Source: Posidonia oceanica (lineage: Eukaryota > Streptophyta > Magnoliopsida > Alismatales > Posidoniaceae). From it: DNA of 64,000 nucleotides. Each line of letters begins with the position of its first letter. The stretch's first letter is position 1. The DNA lies in the NCBI GenBank assembly GCA_037176725.1, contig JAZBRS010000035.1, positions 52,152,001 to 52,216,000 on the forward strand, read 5' to 3'. Of this stretch, positions 1 to 9,885 are shown in pieces. The translations under genes were made by a program, and so were the position numbers. The notes under the pieces are model-generated. The model did not search any database. It worked only from the letters and a program-made list of their open reading frames with translations, and had not been told where the DNA came from.

Positions 1-335
1 CGAGGTTGGGTTGGTGCGAGGCAGGGGGAGGCCAACGTGTCGACCGACGGGATGCGCGAAACCCTGCGTCCAAACTGACACAAGCAAACTGACAAAAACG
101 CACATAGAACCCGCGTAGCCAACACGTGCAACAGTGAAATTTGGGTAGGTTTGGGGTTGTGGACTTGGTTGTGGGCTATGTGGGGTAGGTTTTAGGGGTG
201 TTGGGTAGGTTTTAGGGGTGTTGGGTAGGTTTGGGGCTGGAATGGGTGAAAAAAGGTGGGGTCCGCAATGCCATGATCCAAGCACGCTTCTCCGGAGAAA
301 ACCCACTGATTGGGTGTCAAAATGGGGTGTCTACA
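1..335 (-). repeat. LTR fragment F (Tat/Ogre-like), running off the window start
   Basis: The stretch ends in AAAATGGGGTGTCTACA, which in minus-strand sense is an LTR 5' end (TGTAGACACCCCATTTT). The 80 bp before it resemble the matching end of element A's LTR (GGTGGGG...CCAAGCACG...GGAGAAAAC). No polypurine tract follows at 336, so this is either the outer end of a 5' LTR whose element lies left of the window or a solo LTR. A short 20-bp tandem repeat (GGGTAGGTTTTAGGGGTGTT) lies at about 183-230. No coding sequence is seen. Confidence 0.7.
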
Positions 336-1595
336 GTGGTGTTTTTGGGTTGGTTTTTCAAATGATTTTCCAAAAGGAATTTGGAAAGAAATGCATAAGA
401 TTTACAAAGGTTTTGGAAAAGAATTTCCATGGTTTTGAGGGACCAAAAGGCTGAAGCATCTAGTTGGCAAACTAGTGATGATTTATGCCTTTAGATGGTC
501 GAGAGCCAGTTGCCTAGGGTGAGGTTCTTATAGTTTTTCTATGGTTTTCAAGAGACCAAGAGGGCCATAGGATCGTACTGATGGACCAAGGATGATCGAT
601 ACCTTTAGAGGGTCATGTGCGAGTCCGAGGTTGAGATTCCACGATTTTAGAGGACTAAAAGGCCTTGGGTGAGGGTCTATGGACCAAAAGGCCAAGGATG
701 AAGTTAGGGACAAAGAGGCTGAGCAATCTTACTGACGGACCAGGGATGAGTGATACCTCTAGAGGGTCAAGAGCTAGAGGAGAAGAATAAGGTATCACGG
801 AGTTATACTGGCAGGACCAGGAGGTGAAAAAGTCCTCTAAGTGGTCGAATGCAATAGTCCTAAGGGCATCGAAAGGGCGGACCCTATGCGTGTGTGTCCT
901 TGTATGGAGATCCCAGGACAGGAGAGCTCCTGCACAGGGTGACTTGTCCATGGCGGTACAGTGCACCTTCGTAGTTGCTTGTGGCTGGTGTCGATCGCTT
1001 GGACTTGAGTGACACGGTAGGTTTTTGGGGTGTGTGAGTATGATTTGTGTGGATTTGTGGTGTTTTTAGACTTGATTTGACATAGAGTAGTCATATTAAG
1101 TGTACATAAAGAGATTTCAAAAATGAACATGGTTTTGGTTCTAGAAAAGAGAAAATGGTTTTTGAAAAGCATATTTATGTGTTTGAAAAGGTTTTTATGC
1201 TTATTTGCAATGGTATATTGCAGTGTTTGTAGCCTTGTAGGATTGTGGTTTTGGTGCTGCCACGAGAGACGGTCATGCTAGTGTGGGAGCTAAGTATTAG
1301 CAACTTCAGTTCTGATTTGTTGTTATTGTTAGATGGTAAGCGTGTGCTGAGTAACAATTAGATGTCACTCACGTGTGTTTTAATGATTTTTCTTATAGGT
1401 GCAGATATCAGATTAGCAGTCAAGTCTAGTGCATATAGTAGGAGTCACACAGTTGCACACTACAAGTTCAGGACAAAATTAGAGGTTGTTTCAGTTAATT
1501 ATTTATTTAATTTTCTTGAATTTATTTATCGAGTTATTTATTAATAGCTCTAGGTGTGTTTTGGATTTTAGACTGTTGCAACTGGAATCATAACA
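336..1595 (+). repeat. Decayed chromovirus-like LTR fragment H
   Basis: Two blocks match solo LTR G: about 925-966 (CTCCTGCACAGGG...GGCGGTACAGTGCA) with G near 33088-33130, and about 1361-1470 (GTCACTCACGTGTG, GGTGCAGAT, TAGTGCATATAGT, GGAGTCAC) with G near 33742-33850. The right end, GTTGCAACTGGAATCATAACA read in two parts at 1575-1595, corresponds to G's terminal GTAGCAACTCGGGTCGTTACA. The left end is lost where F begins, so F probably inserted here. Short ORFs inside are not conserved with G and are not called. Confidence 0.6.
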
Positions 1596-2016
1596 CAATG
1601 TATCTTTTGCCTTTCCTGTCCTAATCAAGTCACAAGGAACTCCTTAAGATTTCCTCAATCATGTTAAGGACCAGATTCCATCTTTCAATCCATTAACTCT
1701 TTGGATCCAGAATAATTCTTGGAATAACCAAAATAGGAATTACTATTTCATTTGGTTGTGTAAAAATAAAAATAAACCTAGAATGGTAATTCCTATTCTA
1801 GTTTATTTATTCCAAAATTATTATTCCATAGGGAGTAGCATAAAGTTATTTTGCCAAGTTACTCCGATACATGTATGTTTGCAATGTTTTTTTTTTGTAT
1901 AAATACATATTTAATATGATTTATACATATTTTATATTAGATATATATTTTGATAATCATGTTAACTAGTATTAGCCTACATGTTTTTCACTTATTCGAA
2001 TACCTACTTTTTAACC
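1596..2016. other. AT-rich flank with a MITE-like inverted repeat
   Basis: This is the only stretch not assigned to an LTR element. At 1710-1744 and 1783-1829 there are imperfect inverted arms: GGAATAACC/AATAGGAATTACTAT on the left and ATGGTAATTCCTATT/TTTATTCC on the right, enclosing about 40 bp. This resembles a small MITE of about 120 bp, but no clear target duplication is visible. The remainder (1830-2016) is AT-rich with no gene. The last five bases before E's LTR, TAACC (2012-2016), would be E's left target duplication; its partner lies outside the window. Confidence 0.4.
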
Positions 2017-2981
2017 TGTAGACACCCCGATTTTGTAGTCATTCGTTGGCAGTTTTCTCCTAAGGAATGTACTCAGTCGTGGCGGCCCCCACCTATTCAC
2101 TAAACCCAAACCTAAGCCCCCACCAATCCCAAACCAAGCCTAAACCCAAGCCTTATCCAAACCAAAGCTTAACCCAACCAAAAAACCCAAAAACCACCCA
2201 CAGCCCACCTTGGATCGTAGAATGCTAAATCCTCTGTGTCTTACGTAAGACGCAGGAGATCACGGCATCTTACACCGCCAGCCAGATTGCAGCGTAAGAT
2301 GCTGAGTCATCTACGTCTTACGTAGGACGCAAGAGATTCTAGCGTCTTACGAACCTAAATTAGTAGCTACGAGTATAGCTTGAATTTGAGCTTCCAATCG
2401 GTCCAAGAGTGCAAAGACCTTTGTGCTCCTCATCCAAAACCCAATCCCGTCCAAGTCCAGAGACCCCTCGGTTCCACTTCTACCGTTTCACCCCAAACAA
2501 CCTGTACAAAAGCTTTCTTCTCCCACGTAACACAGGGTGGACTCTCTATTTTATTCTCCCTAGCCACAACCTACTGTGACTCCTCTTGTGCTCTCACCCC
2601 CTGCCCGACCCTGAGCAACCACCGAGCCTTAAAAGAGTGCAACCGAGCCATCCCAGCCATTGCCGTCATTGACCACCGCACGAACTCAAGGACAAGCCAC
2701 CGGCGTTGAGAGCAACAATCGGCCATCCCCATAGGTAAGTTTCGTTTCCATGCTTAGAACTATTCTTACATCATTGTATATGCTTGATTCGACGTAAATT
2801 CACTGAGTTTTAAGCATTTCATCTCTGGTTTGCCGCCATTTCCGTTTTCCTGTGATGGGTTCACCGGCCATGTGAGGCCGTCGACCATTGAGCATGGTCG
2901 GAAAACCAATCACCACCTAGTTTATGTCATGCCTTAGCCTCCTTTAAAGCTTCCCAAGCCTTCACTGAGCTTCATGGCCGT
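2017..2981 (+). repeat. Element E 5' LTR, part 1 (before the A insertion)
   Basis: The LTR begins TGTAGACACCCCGATTTTG, the same start as the reverse complement of A's LTR. It is interrupted at 2981 by element A and resumes at 45251; the two parts total about 2.45 kb, close to A's LTR (2.34 kb), so E and A are the same family in opposite orientation. Around 2235-2350 lie hairpin words (TCTTACGTAAGACGC and variants) like those in the second part. No gene is seen; the ORF at 2380-2709 has no recognisable domain and lies in LTR. Confidence 0.85.
2977..2981. repeat. Target-site duplication of element A (left copy)
   Basis: GCCGT precedes A's left LTR and GCCAT follows its right LTR at 45251-45255. 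Four of five bases match, as expected for an old 5-bp Ty3/Gypsy target duplication with one transition. Confidence 0.6.
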
Positions 2982-3083
2982 TGTAACCATGCGACCGAAC
3001 GGCTCGAACGTGCCGATTCGTTGGTCATGGCCAAAAAAGATGTAAAAAATGGGCGAAAGCTAAAGAAAGGAAAACAAAATGTG

Positions 3084-3093
3084 GGAGTCGCCA
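3084..3093 (-). promoter_or_regulatory. PBS-like decamer inside A's 3' LTR
   Basis: The minus strand reads TGGCGACTCC, identical to the first ten bases of A's real PBS at 38547-38563. It lies about 100 bp from the LTR's 3' end. The same decamer sits at the same place in the LTRs of A (right copy, one mismatch, 38670), C (43625), E (46634) and D (52425). Its role is unknown; it could contact the primer tRNA. Confidence 0.55.
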
Positions 3094-3217
3094 CCTAATC
3101 TATTTTGGAATCTGGAAAGATGAGGAAAACCAAAAAACATGTAAAATGATAAAAAATGTAAAGGATATGACACAAGATCATTACGAGCCAGAGATCGGGC
3201 AAGGACTCCAATTACGC

Positions 3218-3240
3218 ACGGGGAAGGTGTTAGGCACCCC
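3218..3240 (-). other. Conserved LTR core block
   Basis: The string GGGAAGGTGTTAGGCACCCC and its neighbours (CTATTCCG, GGTCTTTCTAGGC about 40 bp away) are kept in every Tat-like LTR here: A right (about 38808), E (46487, one change), C (43491) and D (52634), although most other LTR sequence is not alignable by eye between C, D and A. GGTG-TTAGG-CACC is itself a small dyad. It may mark the R/U5 region or a polyadenylation element. Confidence 0.5.
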
Positions 3241-3526
3241 CATGCGCCCGACAGAGTCGGTCTTTCTAGGCTATTCCGCTCATGTGTGGCTAAATGTAGG
3301 CGACGATGCCCTTTAACATACGCCTGAGGGTGATTATGCCATGCCAAGTGAAAACATGCTATATGCCTTTGAAAATATGTTGAATGCCTTTGAAATATGC
3401 CAAGAGTGAAAACTATATATCTCAAAACACTGTAGACATGCAAATCATTCTGGATGATCAAAATTAAAACAAACAGACCCGAAAATGATGTTCGAAAGCT
3501 TCGAATCAGGATTAAGTATACTGGAA

Positions 3527-4093
3527 GTGTTGGACGCTGGGATGTACAGCGTCCAACGTTAGACGCATAGATCCCAACGTCCAACATAGAGAGTTCAGAA
3601 ATAAAAATATGTCCTATCTATGAAATAAATAACATGCTCAGATCCTAGAAACCATGAAGATCAACTGAAATATGATGTAAATCAGGATAGGCCTTCCAAC
3701 TCCAAATTCAACATTGTGGGTAAAAATCTCAATGAAATGAACAGATCTTTTCTGATGAATAATGAAAAATAAGGAAATAGAAAACAGAAGTGTTGGACGT
3801 TGTGATATCCAGCGTCCAACGTAAGACGCTATAACAACTGGCGTCTTACACCTTGTAACAGATTTCAAGGAAAAACACAGGGAAGAAAACATATTTTTAA
3901 TTTAAATGCTGTTATAAAAGAAACATGATTGAGATAAAATAAAAAAAGAACAGACTGTATGTAGCACGGATAAATCATCTGAAAATGTATAAAACATTTC
4001 TGTAAACAAAAATATGCAGAAATAAATATCAGGACGTTGGACGCTGGCCATGTTAGCGTCCAATGTTGGACGCCCCAGACTCAGCGTCCAACG
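3527..4093. repeat. Three paired-arm hairpin modules in A's 3' LTR
   Basis: Modules at 3527-3586, 3790-3851 and 4035-4093 each hold four short arms in the order down-up-down-up. The first: GTGTTGGACGC / GCGTCCAAC / GTTAGACGC / ACGTCCAACA. The second: GTGTTGGACG / CGTCCAAC / GTAAGACGC / GCGTCTTACAC. The third: GTTGGACGC / GCGTCCAA / GTTGGACGC / GCGTCCAAC. Within a module, adjacent arms can pair with 7-11 nt loops. Spacing of starts is 263 and 245 bp. Further modules lie at about 4909-4972 and 4988-5050. Confidence 0.75.
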
Positions 4094-5325
4094 CACTAAC
4101 AGAGCATTTAATCTGTAAATCCATTCTAATTGGATCGAAACGAAACAAAAGTATTCACCAAGCAAGAGTAGACATTCACGAGCATAAACATGCAATTATT
4201 ATAAAAAATGGATGAATAAATCGTCCTCCCGACCTCCACTTGCCTCTCGTCGGAATCCAGTGAGTTCTCCGGCCATTTGAGGACTGGGGAGCTCACGAAG
4301 CTCAGCTATGGCTCATCGTGGAGGTTCAGGAAGGTCATGAGGGACCTTGGGATGGAAATAATGGGGGGATGGATTCTCGGCCAAGCTCAACGGTCGACAG
4401 CCTCACTTGGCCGGAACCCATCACCGGAAAACAAAAATATGGCTAACAGAGGTATATCAGAAGCTAAACTTCACGTAGCATGCATTGAAACTAGTATTCA
4501 CAATACAAGGAATGAAATTTTATGCTAAAGGAAGGAGTGCACTTACCTGTTTCGGTGTTTGGTGTGGCTTCCTCGGCGCCGGCGGCTTTCTCGACGGATA
4601 TTGTGGTGGCTCAGGCGGCGGTGAGCGGCTGGGTAGGTCCGGTTGTGTCTCAGGAGGCTTGAGATGGCCGGAGGTGTGAGAATTCAAGGGGTACGTGGGT
4701 TGTTTTTGCTCTGAAAACTCACGGAAAATGGATGCCTCTTCTGAAAATGAAGAAGAAAAAACCTTTTATCTGGTTGCATGGGCATGTAACATGGGAATTG
4801 GAAACGAAGGGTCTGCACAAGGTCAGAAATGTGTCTTGGACAGAGGGCACAAAGGGATTTGCACTTGGGAGTCGTTTGGGATTCCAAAATCAAACTCTGT
4901 CAGTCCCGATGCATAGGACGCCCACCTGAGTGACGTCCAACTAGGACACTACCAAAGGTAGCATCCTACACCCCAAGGAGCTGAAAGGTGTTAGACATTG
5001 GATTCCCTGCGTCTTACATAAGACGCGGGCATATCCAGCTTCCAATGACCTAGAGAGTATTTTTGGATATTTTTGGGTGTTTTTGGTTGGATTTTTGGTT
5101 GGGCTTGGGCTTGGACTTGGATTTAGGCTTGGTTTAGGGCAAGGCTTAGGTTTAGGCTTGGTTTTGGACAAGGCTTAGGTTTAGGCTTGGTTTTGGACAA
5201 GGCTTGGGTTTAGGTTTAGTCTAGGATTGGTTTCAGGATTGGTGAATAGGTGGGGGGCCGCCATAACCAAGCACATCCTTGGGAGAAAATCACTGACGAA
5301 GGACTACAAAATCGGGGTGTCTACA

Positions 5326-5339
5326 GATGCCCCTCCCTG
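5326..5339 (-). other. Polypurine tract of element A
   Basis: Directly inside the 3' LTR the minus strand reads CAGGGAGGGGCATC followed by TGTAGACACC. The same tract is found in the same place in D (58684) and, changed, in B (6930). This fixes A's orientation as minus. Confidence 0.75.
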
Positions 5340-5348
5340 AGCGAGGTC

Positions 5349-5353
5349 GAGGG
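5349..5353. repeat. Target-site duplication of element B (left copy)
   Basis: GAGGG lies immediately before B's left LTR (5354) and again at 27078-27082 immediately after its right LTR. Joining the flanks recovers A sequence that matches D near 58684-58760. Confidence 0.9.
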
Positions 5354-6929
5354 TGTGGATGTGGAATTTAGGGGGGTGTGTTTTGAGAAGATGTCAGCGC
5401 TTCCACGATGTCGACAGCTCTTGTTGTGATCGCCACTCGCCTTTGGGCAGACAAGACACCTGGGGGGAGATTATGATGATGTGGGTCCTCGGACCACTAG
5501 ATCGATGACAGGATGTCGTCTAATGGCTTCCTCGTGCTACGTAAATTCCTTCCTTTCCTTCAAAACAAAACAACATAGATTTAAATTAGCTTAAGTGTAG
5601 TAGTCAGTGACAGAAATGAATGAAACGACATGATTAAAAGAAAACAAATACTGACCGGGGTTGTTCCCCACATGCATATGCTATGGATCCTATGCTAAGG
5701 AATGTAAAGAAATGCAATAAGAAATTAGATTGGAAGAAGATACTCCCTTTTACCCATATACTGTGTGCAGTGAGGTTGGAAGGGAGCACGGTCGGAGCTC
5801 TAGCGTAGCTGAGGATTTCTAAGATTGGAGGTAGAAGCCTAGGTTGGTAGCCTATTTGGGAGAGGAGATAGAGTTTCTGGATTGGAAATCTAGCTCTCTG
5901 AAGGTGGCTCACAACTGACAGGGCTCTGTCTCTTTTGGAAATTCCTCTCTGGGGGAATTTCTCTCTCAAAAATTCCAACCCTCAAACCACCGGCCTAGGG
6001 GGTCTCTATTTATAGACTCTAGGGATGTGGGGACGGTTGGAGTTGAGAAAATTCTAGAAAAGTGGCTATTAGGGTTAGTCGCCGGTTCAGTAGGCGACTA
6101 AGGCTAGCAACTGTTCAGTCAAAATGTGGGACGACCTGGGAATGAGCCCACGACTGTTAGTCACCGAGTGAGCTGGTGCCTAACGGTCGAGGGGGGAGTG
6201 GGAAATAACTGTGGAAAAGCGGTTCAAAAGGAGCCACGATTGCTAGTCGCCGCATGGAGTGACGCCTGATGGTCAAGGATCGTGGGGAAGACCGAGGCGG
6301 TTCCACAACCGCTCAGCCGCCTGATGAGCTGGCGCCTGAGGGTTGAGGGGATTGTGTGAAGCAACTGCTGCCCACGATCGCCCAGTTGCCTTTCCAGGTG
6401 ACGTCCACATGGGTCGCCTCCTCAAATGGCTTATGACTGAGCCGCCTCCTCAAATGGCTTTTGACTGAGCCGCCTCCTCAGATGGCTTCTAGAAGAGTCG
6501 GCGGGGAAATAGGCGACGGGTACAGTCGCCGCTTTAGGCGGCAACTATATGAGTCACCTCCCCAAGTGGCTACTATCAAGCTTAGGTCATTTCTAGCCCT
6601 TTTCCCGGGTTTTTGCCAGAGGAAACAAGATAGAAGGCTGGGAAACTATAGATAGCCTATGAAATCAAGGAAGCATCTCTGTTAACTCAAATCTAATTTT
6701 AAATCTGAGTAGAAGTGAAGGATACCCTGGGTACTTGGACTTGTTACGAGCCTAAGTGAGTTAGCTCTGCCACAGCCAACAACCTGGGTCTAGGTAGGCT
6801 AAGTGATGCCTTAAATAAGTCAAGGAATATCCGGGCGATGTGTCATCAAACTTAGGCACAAGATTTCGGGCGCCTCGAGGTTTCTACCCTCAAAAGAACT
6901 CTCAGAAATGCGAAAATGGGATATCTACA
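5354..6929 (-). repeat. Element B 3' LTR
   Basis: 1576 bp, matching the right copy throughout. It is 27 bp longer, mainly because a 28-bp unit (CGCCTCCTCAAATGGCTT plus TGACTGAGC) is present twice at about 6417-6480. The LTR carries perfect or near-perfect dyads with 9-nt loops: TTAGTCGCC / GGCGACTAA at 6075-6101, a 15-bp pair with two mismatches at 6151-6189, and CTCAGCCGCC / GGCGCCTGAG near 6316-6345. Confidence 0.93.
6006..6015 (-). promoter_or_regulatory. TATA box in B's 3' LTR
   Basis: The minus strand reads CTATAAATAG, a strong plant TATA box, mid-LTR and in element sense. The same box is at 26181-26190 in the other LTR, so it is the likely U3 promoter of B. Confidence 0.65.
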
Positions 6930-6943
6930 GATGCCCCTCCTTG
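6930..6943 (-). other. Polypurine tract of element B
   Basis: The minus strand reads CCAAGGAGGGGCATC just before the LTR start TGTAGATATCCC, the position where plus-strand synthesis is primed. Confidence 0.7.
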
Positions 6944-7953
6944 GAGTTGATATTGGAACAAGACCGGGTCCAAGGCAAGAACGATGTCCTATTGAGCATT
7001 TCCTGAAAAAGGGAGCTCCATCTCAAACAACTTGTCACTGAAGTAACTAAAGGAAAGATAAAAAGAGGGTTTAAATTGCCGTCAGATTGGAGACTCAGGC
7101 ATGGAGGGGTCAAGTCGGTTTCGAATCTTCTGTCGCAGCCGAAGTCAAGACCAGGTCAACCATGTAGAGGTGTTCCAACGGGCAAGCACTAAGGAGGAAA
7201 TCACGGAATGTTATTCCGACACGATCGAAAGGAGAGTGTGACATCCTGTTTGAGACTTCACTCAGATTGGAATTGATAAGAGGATAGGTATGAATCGGCT
7301 TGGTTCTAGGAGGATCATATGCCTAAAGGGTTTCTAACACTCTTGAAGAACAGTGCTCCGTCCGTACTTCACTTCCAATGATATGAGAAAATGCATGGAT
7401 GCATGTTTCAAACATACGATGATAATGCAAGGTCAACACGCGATGCAATGAATGGTCCATATGCTAGGTTAGGCCGGTGGGGTACGGTTGGTCCCAAACC
7501 ATATGGACATATGTAAGATGATTGAATGCAATTTGTTGTGATCAAGTGTTTTCCGTCCTGGAGTGTGACCAACACTCTCTAGAAAAGACCGTCGTCCCAC
7601 AGCTTGATTTGGCAAGTAAAGAAGTTTCGTGCAAAGAGAACCGGGTGAGGGAGTGAACCCTTCATTTGCCAATCCGATGTGTCGTCTGGTGTTTGCAGTA
7701 GTTGCGCTAAGTGGTGCGTGAACTCAAGGCAAGAGTTTACTCTTTGGCTTTGTAGTAGTCTGTTCTGATGGGTTAGTCGCCACTTGATAGGGTGGCTATG
7801 CTAGTCGCCACTTTTTGGGGTGATGTGCAATCTCCTGGTTTATTTAATTCAGAAACCATTTTAAACCCTGATTCTTTTGATGAGGGGAAATAAAAGACGG
7901 CCATCCTTGCTTTTCAGGAAACATTCTGCATAAGTAAACCCCTTATCTTGACC
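6944..7953. other. B 3' untranslated region / upstream region of the antisense genes
   Basis: About 1 kb between B's PPT and the first antisense gene. No domain is recognised. At about 7780-7825 two of B's dyad words occur (AGTCGCC-N9-GGTGGCT and CGCC-N9-GGTG). If the antisense genes are transcribed, their promoter would lie here or in the adjoining LTR; I see no convincing TATA box. Confidence 0.4.
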
Positions 7954-9312
7954 ATGAAGCTTCCTTCCTTCTCTTCTTCGACCTTCCAGGTGAAGAGGGT
8001 GGTTGATATCCCCAACTACTTGATGAAAACTATCTGGAATGACCAGGTATGCTCTCCTCTTAGTATTTGTATGCTTTCTATATGGTTTATCCTCTAAAGG
8101 TTGCTTGTTTAGGCCGTAGTGAACCTCACGGGATGCTCGGATTTCCACAATTCTTTTCGGTATACTCTGTCGTGGGTGGCTGCCTTGATCAATTGTGTAG
8201 AGAATAACAACCATTTCTTCGAGTGTAGTGGTTTTGACAAGCTTCTTGATTTGATTCGCATGCTTGTACCTTGGCCATTGTTGCATGCCTTGATGGCTTT
8301 CTGGAATGGTTCTTCCAACACCTTCAATCTTCCTTGTGGGGAGATGCTGATCACGTGCGAGGAGGTGTCCTCTTTGCTTGGGTTGGCGGCGGAATCTACT
8401 GAAGCGGCAAATGATCGCTTCGCCATTTCCGTTGAGACAGTGGGTTCCAGGAAGATAGGCGGGTATTTAGCAATGGATCAAGAGGCTAGCAAGGCTTTGA
8501 TGCACTCGAGGAGACTCTTTCTCCGAGGCCTGTGTGAGGTTCTTAGCACCAGGCAACTTGCTGAAGCAGAGCTGAGGAAGTGCTTGTTTGTAGCAGTCGT
8601 TGGCCTTGCCTTGTTTGCAGATGCAAATTTCACAATGGATCTCCACCATGTGGATCTCCTGATGTTGGTGGCTGTTTGTCCAGATTTGTGCTTGGCTCCT
8701 GCTGTGTTGGCTTACACTATGGAGGGACTCACTAGTGCCTCTTGTTCAGGGAAATTCTTTGGTTCTCCACTACTGCTGCACAGGTGGTTCATGTCCCATT
8801 ACTATTGTGATATAGATTTCGCAGGCCTGAGCTTCCATGATTGCGTTCTTCGTCTGGGACGCTTGTCACTACAGGATTTTGACTTCGTTTCGAAGCTGCC
8901 TGGAGCTCATAAGGCACGGGTGATGAGCACAGTTCATAGCGACCTTGAGCTCATCCTGGTGGGTGCTACATCGTTTGTGCTGTATCCCGTCCATCGTTGT
9001 CCACGTCTGCTGAATCAGGAGTTAGTTGTCCAGGCTGATGCAATTCTGATCCCTCCGATCCGCGTTCGCAGGGAAGACGGTGACCGGGATGAACGGATGG
9101 TCTTGGAGTACATAGCACGTTGGGTTTACATTGGCAGACGAGTGTCTCTAAGTGCACCTCGACTTTCTGCAACTGCTCAGGTGTCCTAGGAGGCGAAGTA
9201 TGTGAAGTGGTACGCACGGTGCTGCCCCACTCCTCAGAAGTATGTGGATGACAAGCAGGAATTCCTAAGGATGCTTGGGCTCAACCGCTCGAGCATGGCA
9301 ATGCATGCCTGA
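7954..9312 (+). pseudogene. Antisense gene 1 of B: plant-mobile-domain/DUF7745-like protein, one intron
   Basis: It lies on the strand opposite gag-pol. Exon 1 (7954-8046) starts at ATG and encodes 31 residues to NDQ; an intron 8047-8112 (GTATGC...TTTAG) follows in phase 0; exon 2 is 8113-9312. The block ALMAFWN...TFNLPCGEM...EEVSSLLGL matches the start of plant mobile domains, which MAIN-type proteins and many transposable elements share; the later CLFVAVVGLALF...LAPAVLAYTMEGL...LLLHRWFMSHY resembles DUF7745. One in-frame TAG at 9187-9189 cuts the last 40 codons; reading continues to TGA at 9310-9312. The molecular function is unknown; these domains are plant-specific and have no shown catalytic activity that I can assign. 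Confidence 0.65.
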
Positions 9313-9885
9313 TTATGTTTTTAAATTTTAATTTTTAAGTTGAGTTGGATCATGTCTTAGTTTTTAAGTTTAAGCTTGGGTTGAATTATGTTTCAGTTCT
9401 TGAATTATATTTTGGGTTGAATTACATTTTAGCTTCTAAACTGTGTTTTGTTGTTTGTTAATGTATAGGTTTGTGTTTTAGAGGGGAATTAAGGGATGAA
9501 ACTCCCTACCGTTCTTAGCCGCCGCTCTGTGTGGCGCTCGATCCAGTCGCCTCTTTTTAGGGCATCTAGCGTCGTGCTTCTTCAGAGGGTTTAAATCGAG
9601 GCGGGAAAGTCGGCGCGCGAAGAAGCTGGGGGGTCAATCGCCTATTGTAGAGGCGTCTGAGTGAGTCGCCTCTTTTGTTGGCGACCAGGTTATGAGTCCA
9701 GTAGCCAAAACTGGCCATTGCCCCCTTTGTTGCAGAGCTTCAAAAATCTTTTCTTCTCCTTCCTCTTCTCTGCCACTCCGTCCGGCGTCCGCTCCTTCAT
9801 TCGACGATCCTCTCCGGTGGTGCGGCAGCGTCCGGCGAGCTCCGGCGGTACGGTGGCTTCGCTTCCCCTTCCTCCCCATTCTCTG
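9313..9885 (+). other. Spacer between the antisense genes with B dyad words
   Basis: T-rich 9313-9480, then four short dyads with 9-nt loops at about 9515-9690: CGCC/GGCG, GCC/GGC, CGCC/GGCG and GTCGCC-TCTTTTGTT-GGCGAC (9665-9685). The following GC-rich stretch to 9885 may be the 5' untranslated region of antisense gene 2. Overlapping ORFs on both strands here have no recognisable domain. Confidence 0.45.

Larger units (their letters stand above)
2982..5325 (-). repeat. Element A 3' LTR
   Basis: On the + strand it runs TGTAACCATGCGACCG to AAAATCGGGGTGTCTACA. In sense (minus) orientation it therefore starts TGTAGACACCCCGATTTT and ends GGTCGCATGGTTACA. It matches the right copy at 38569-39426 plus 43739-45250 along its length. 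It carries a PBS-like decamer near its end (3084-3093), the conserved GGTGTTAGGCACC block at about 3218-3240, and paired-arm hairpin modules at 3527-3586, 3790-3851, 4035-4093, about 4909-4972 and 4988-5050. No coding sequence. Confidence 0.9.

Noticed and set aside
8119..9189. Antisense gene 1 as a host plant gene interrupted by retrotransposons
   Set aside because: It lies between B's pol and 3' LTR inside a perfect target duplication and in the slot used for extra genes in Tat elements, so it is element cargo rather than a resident gene.
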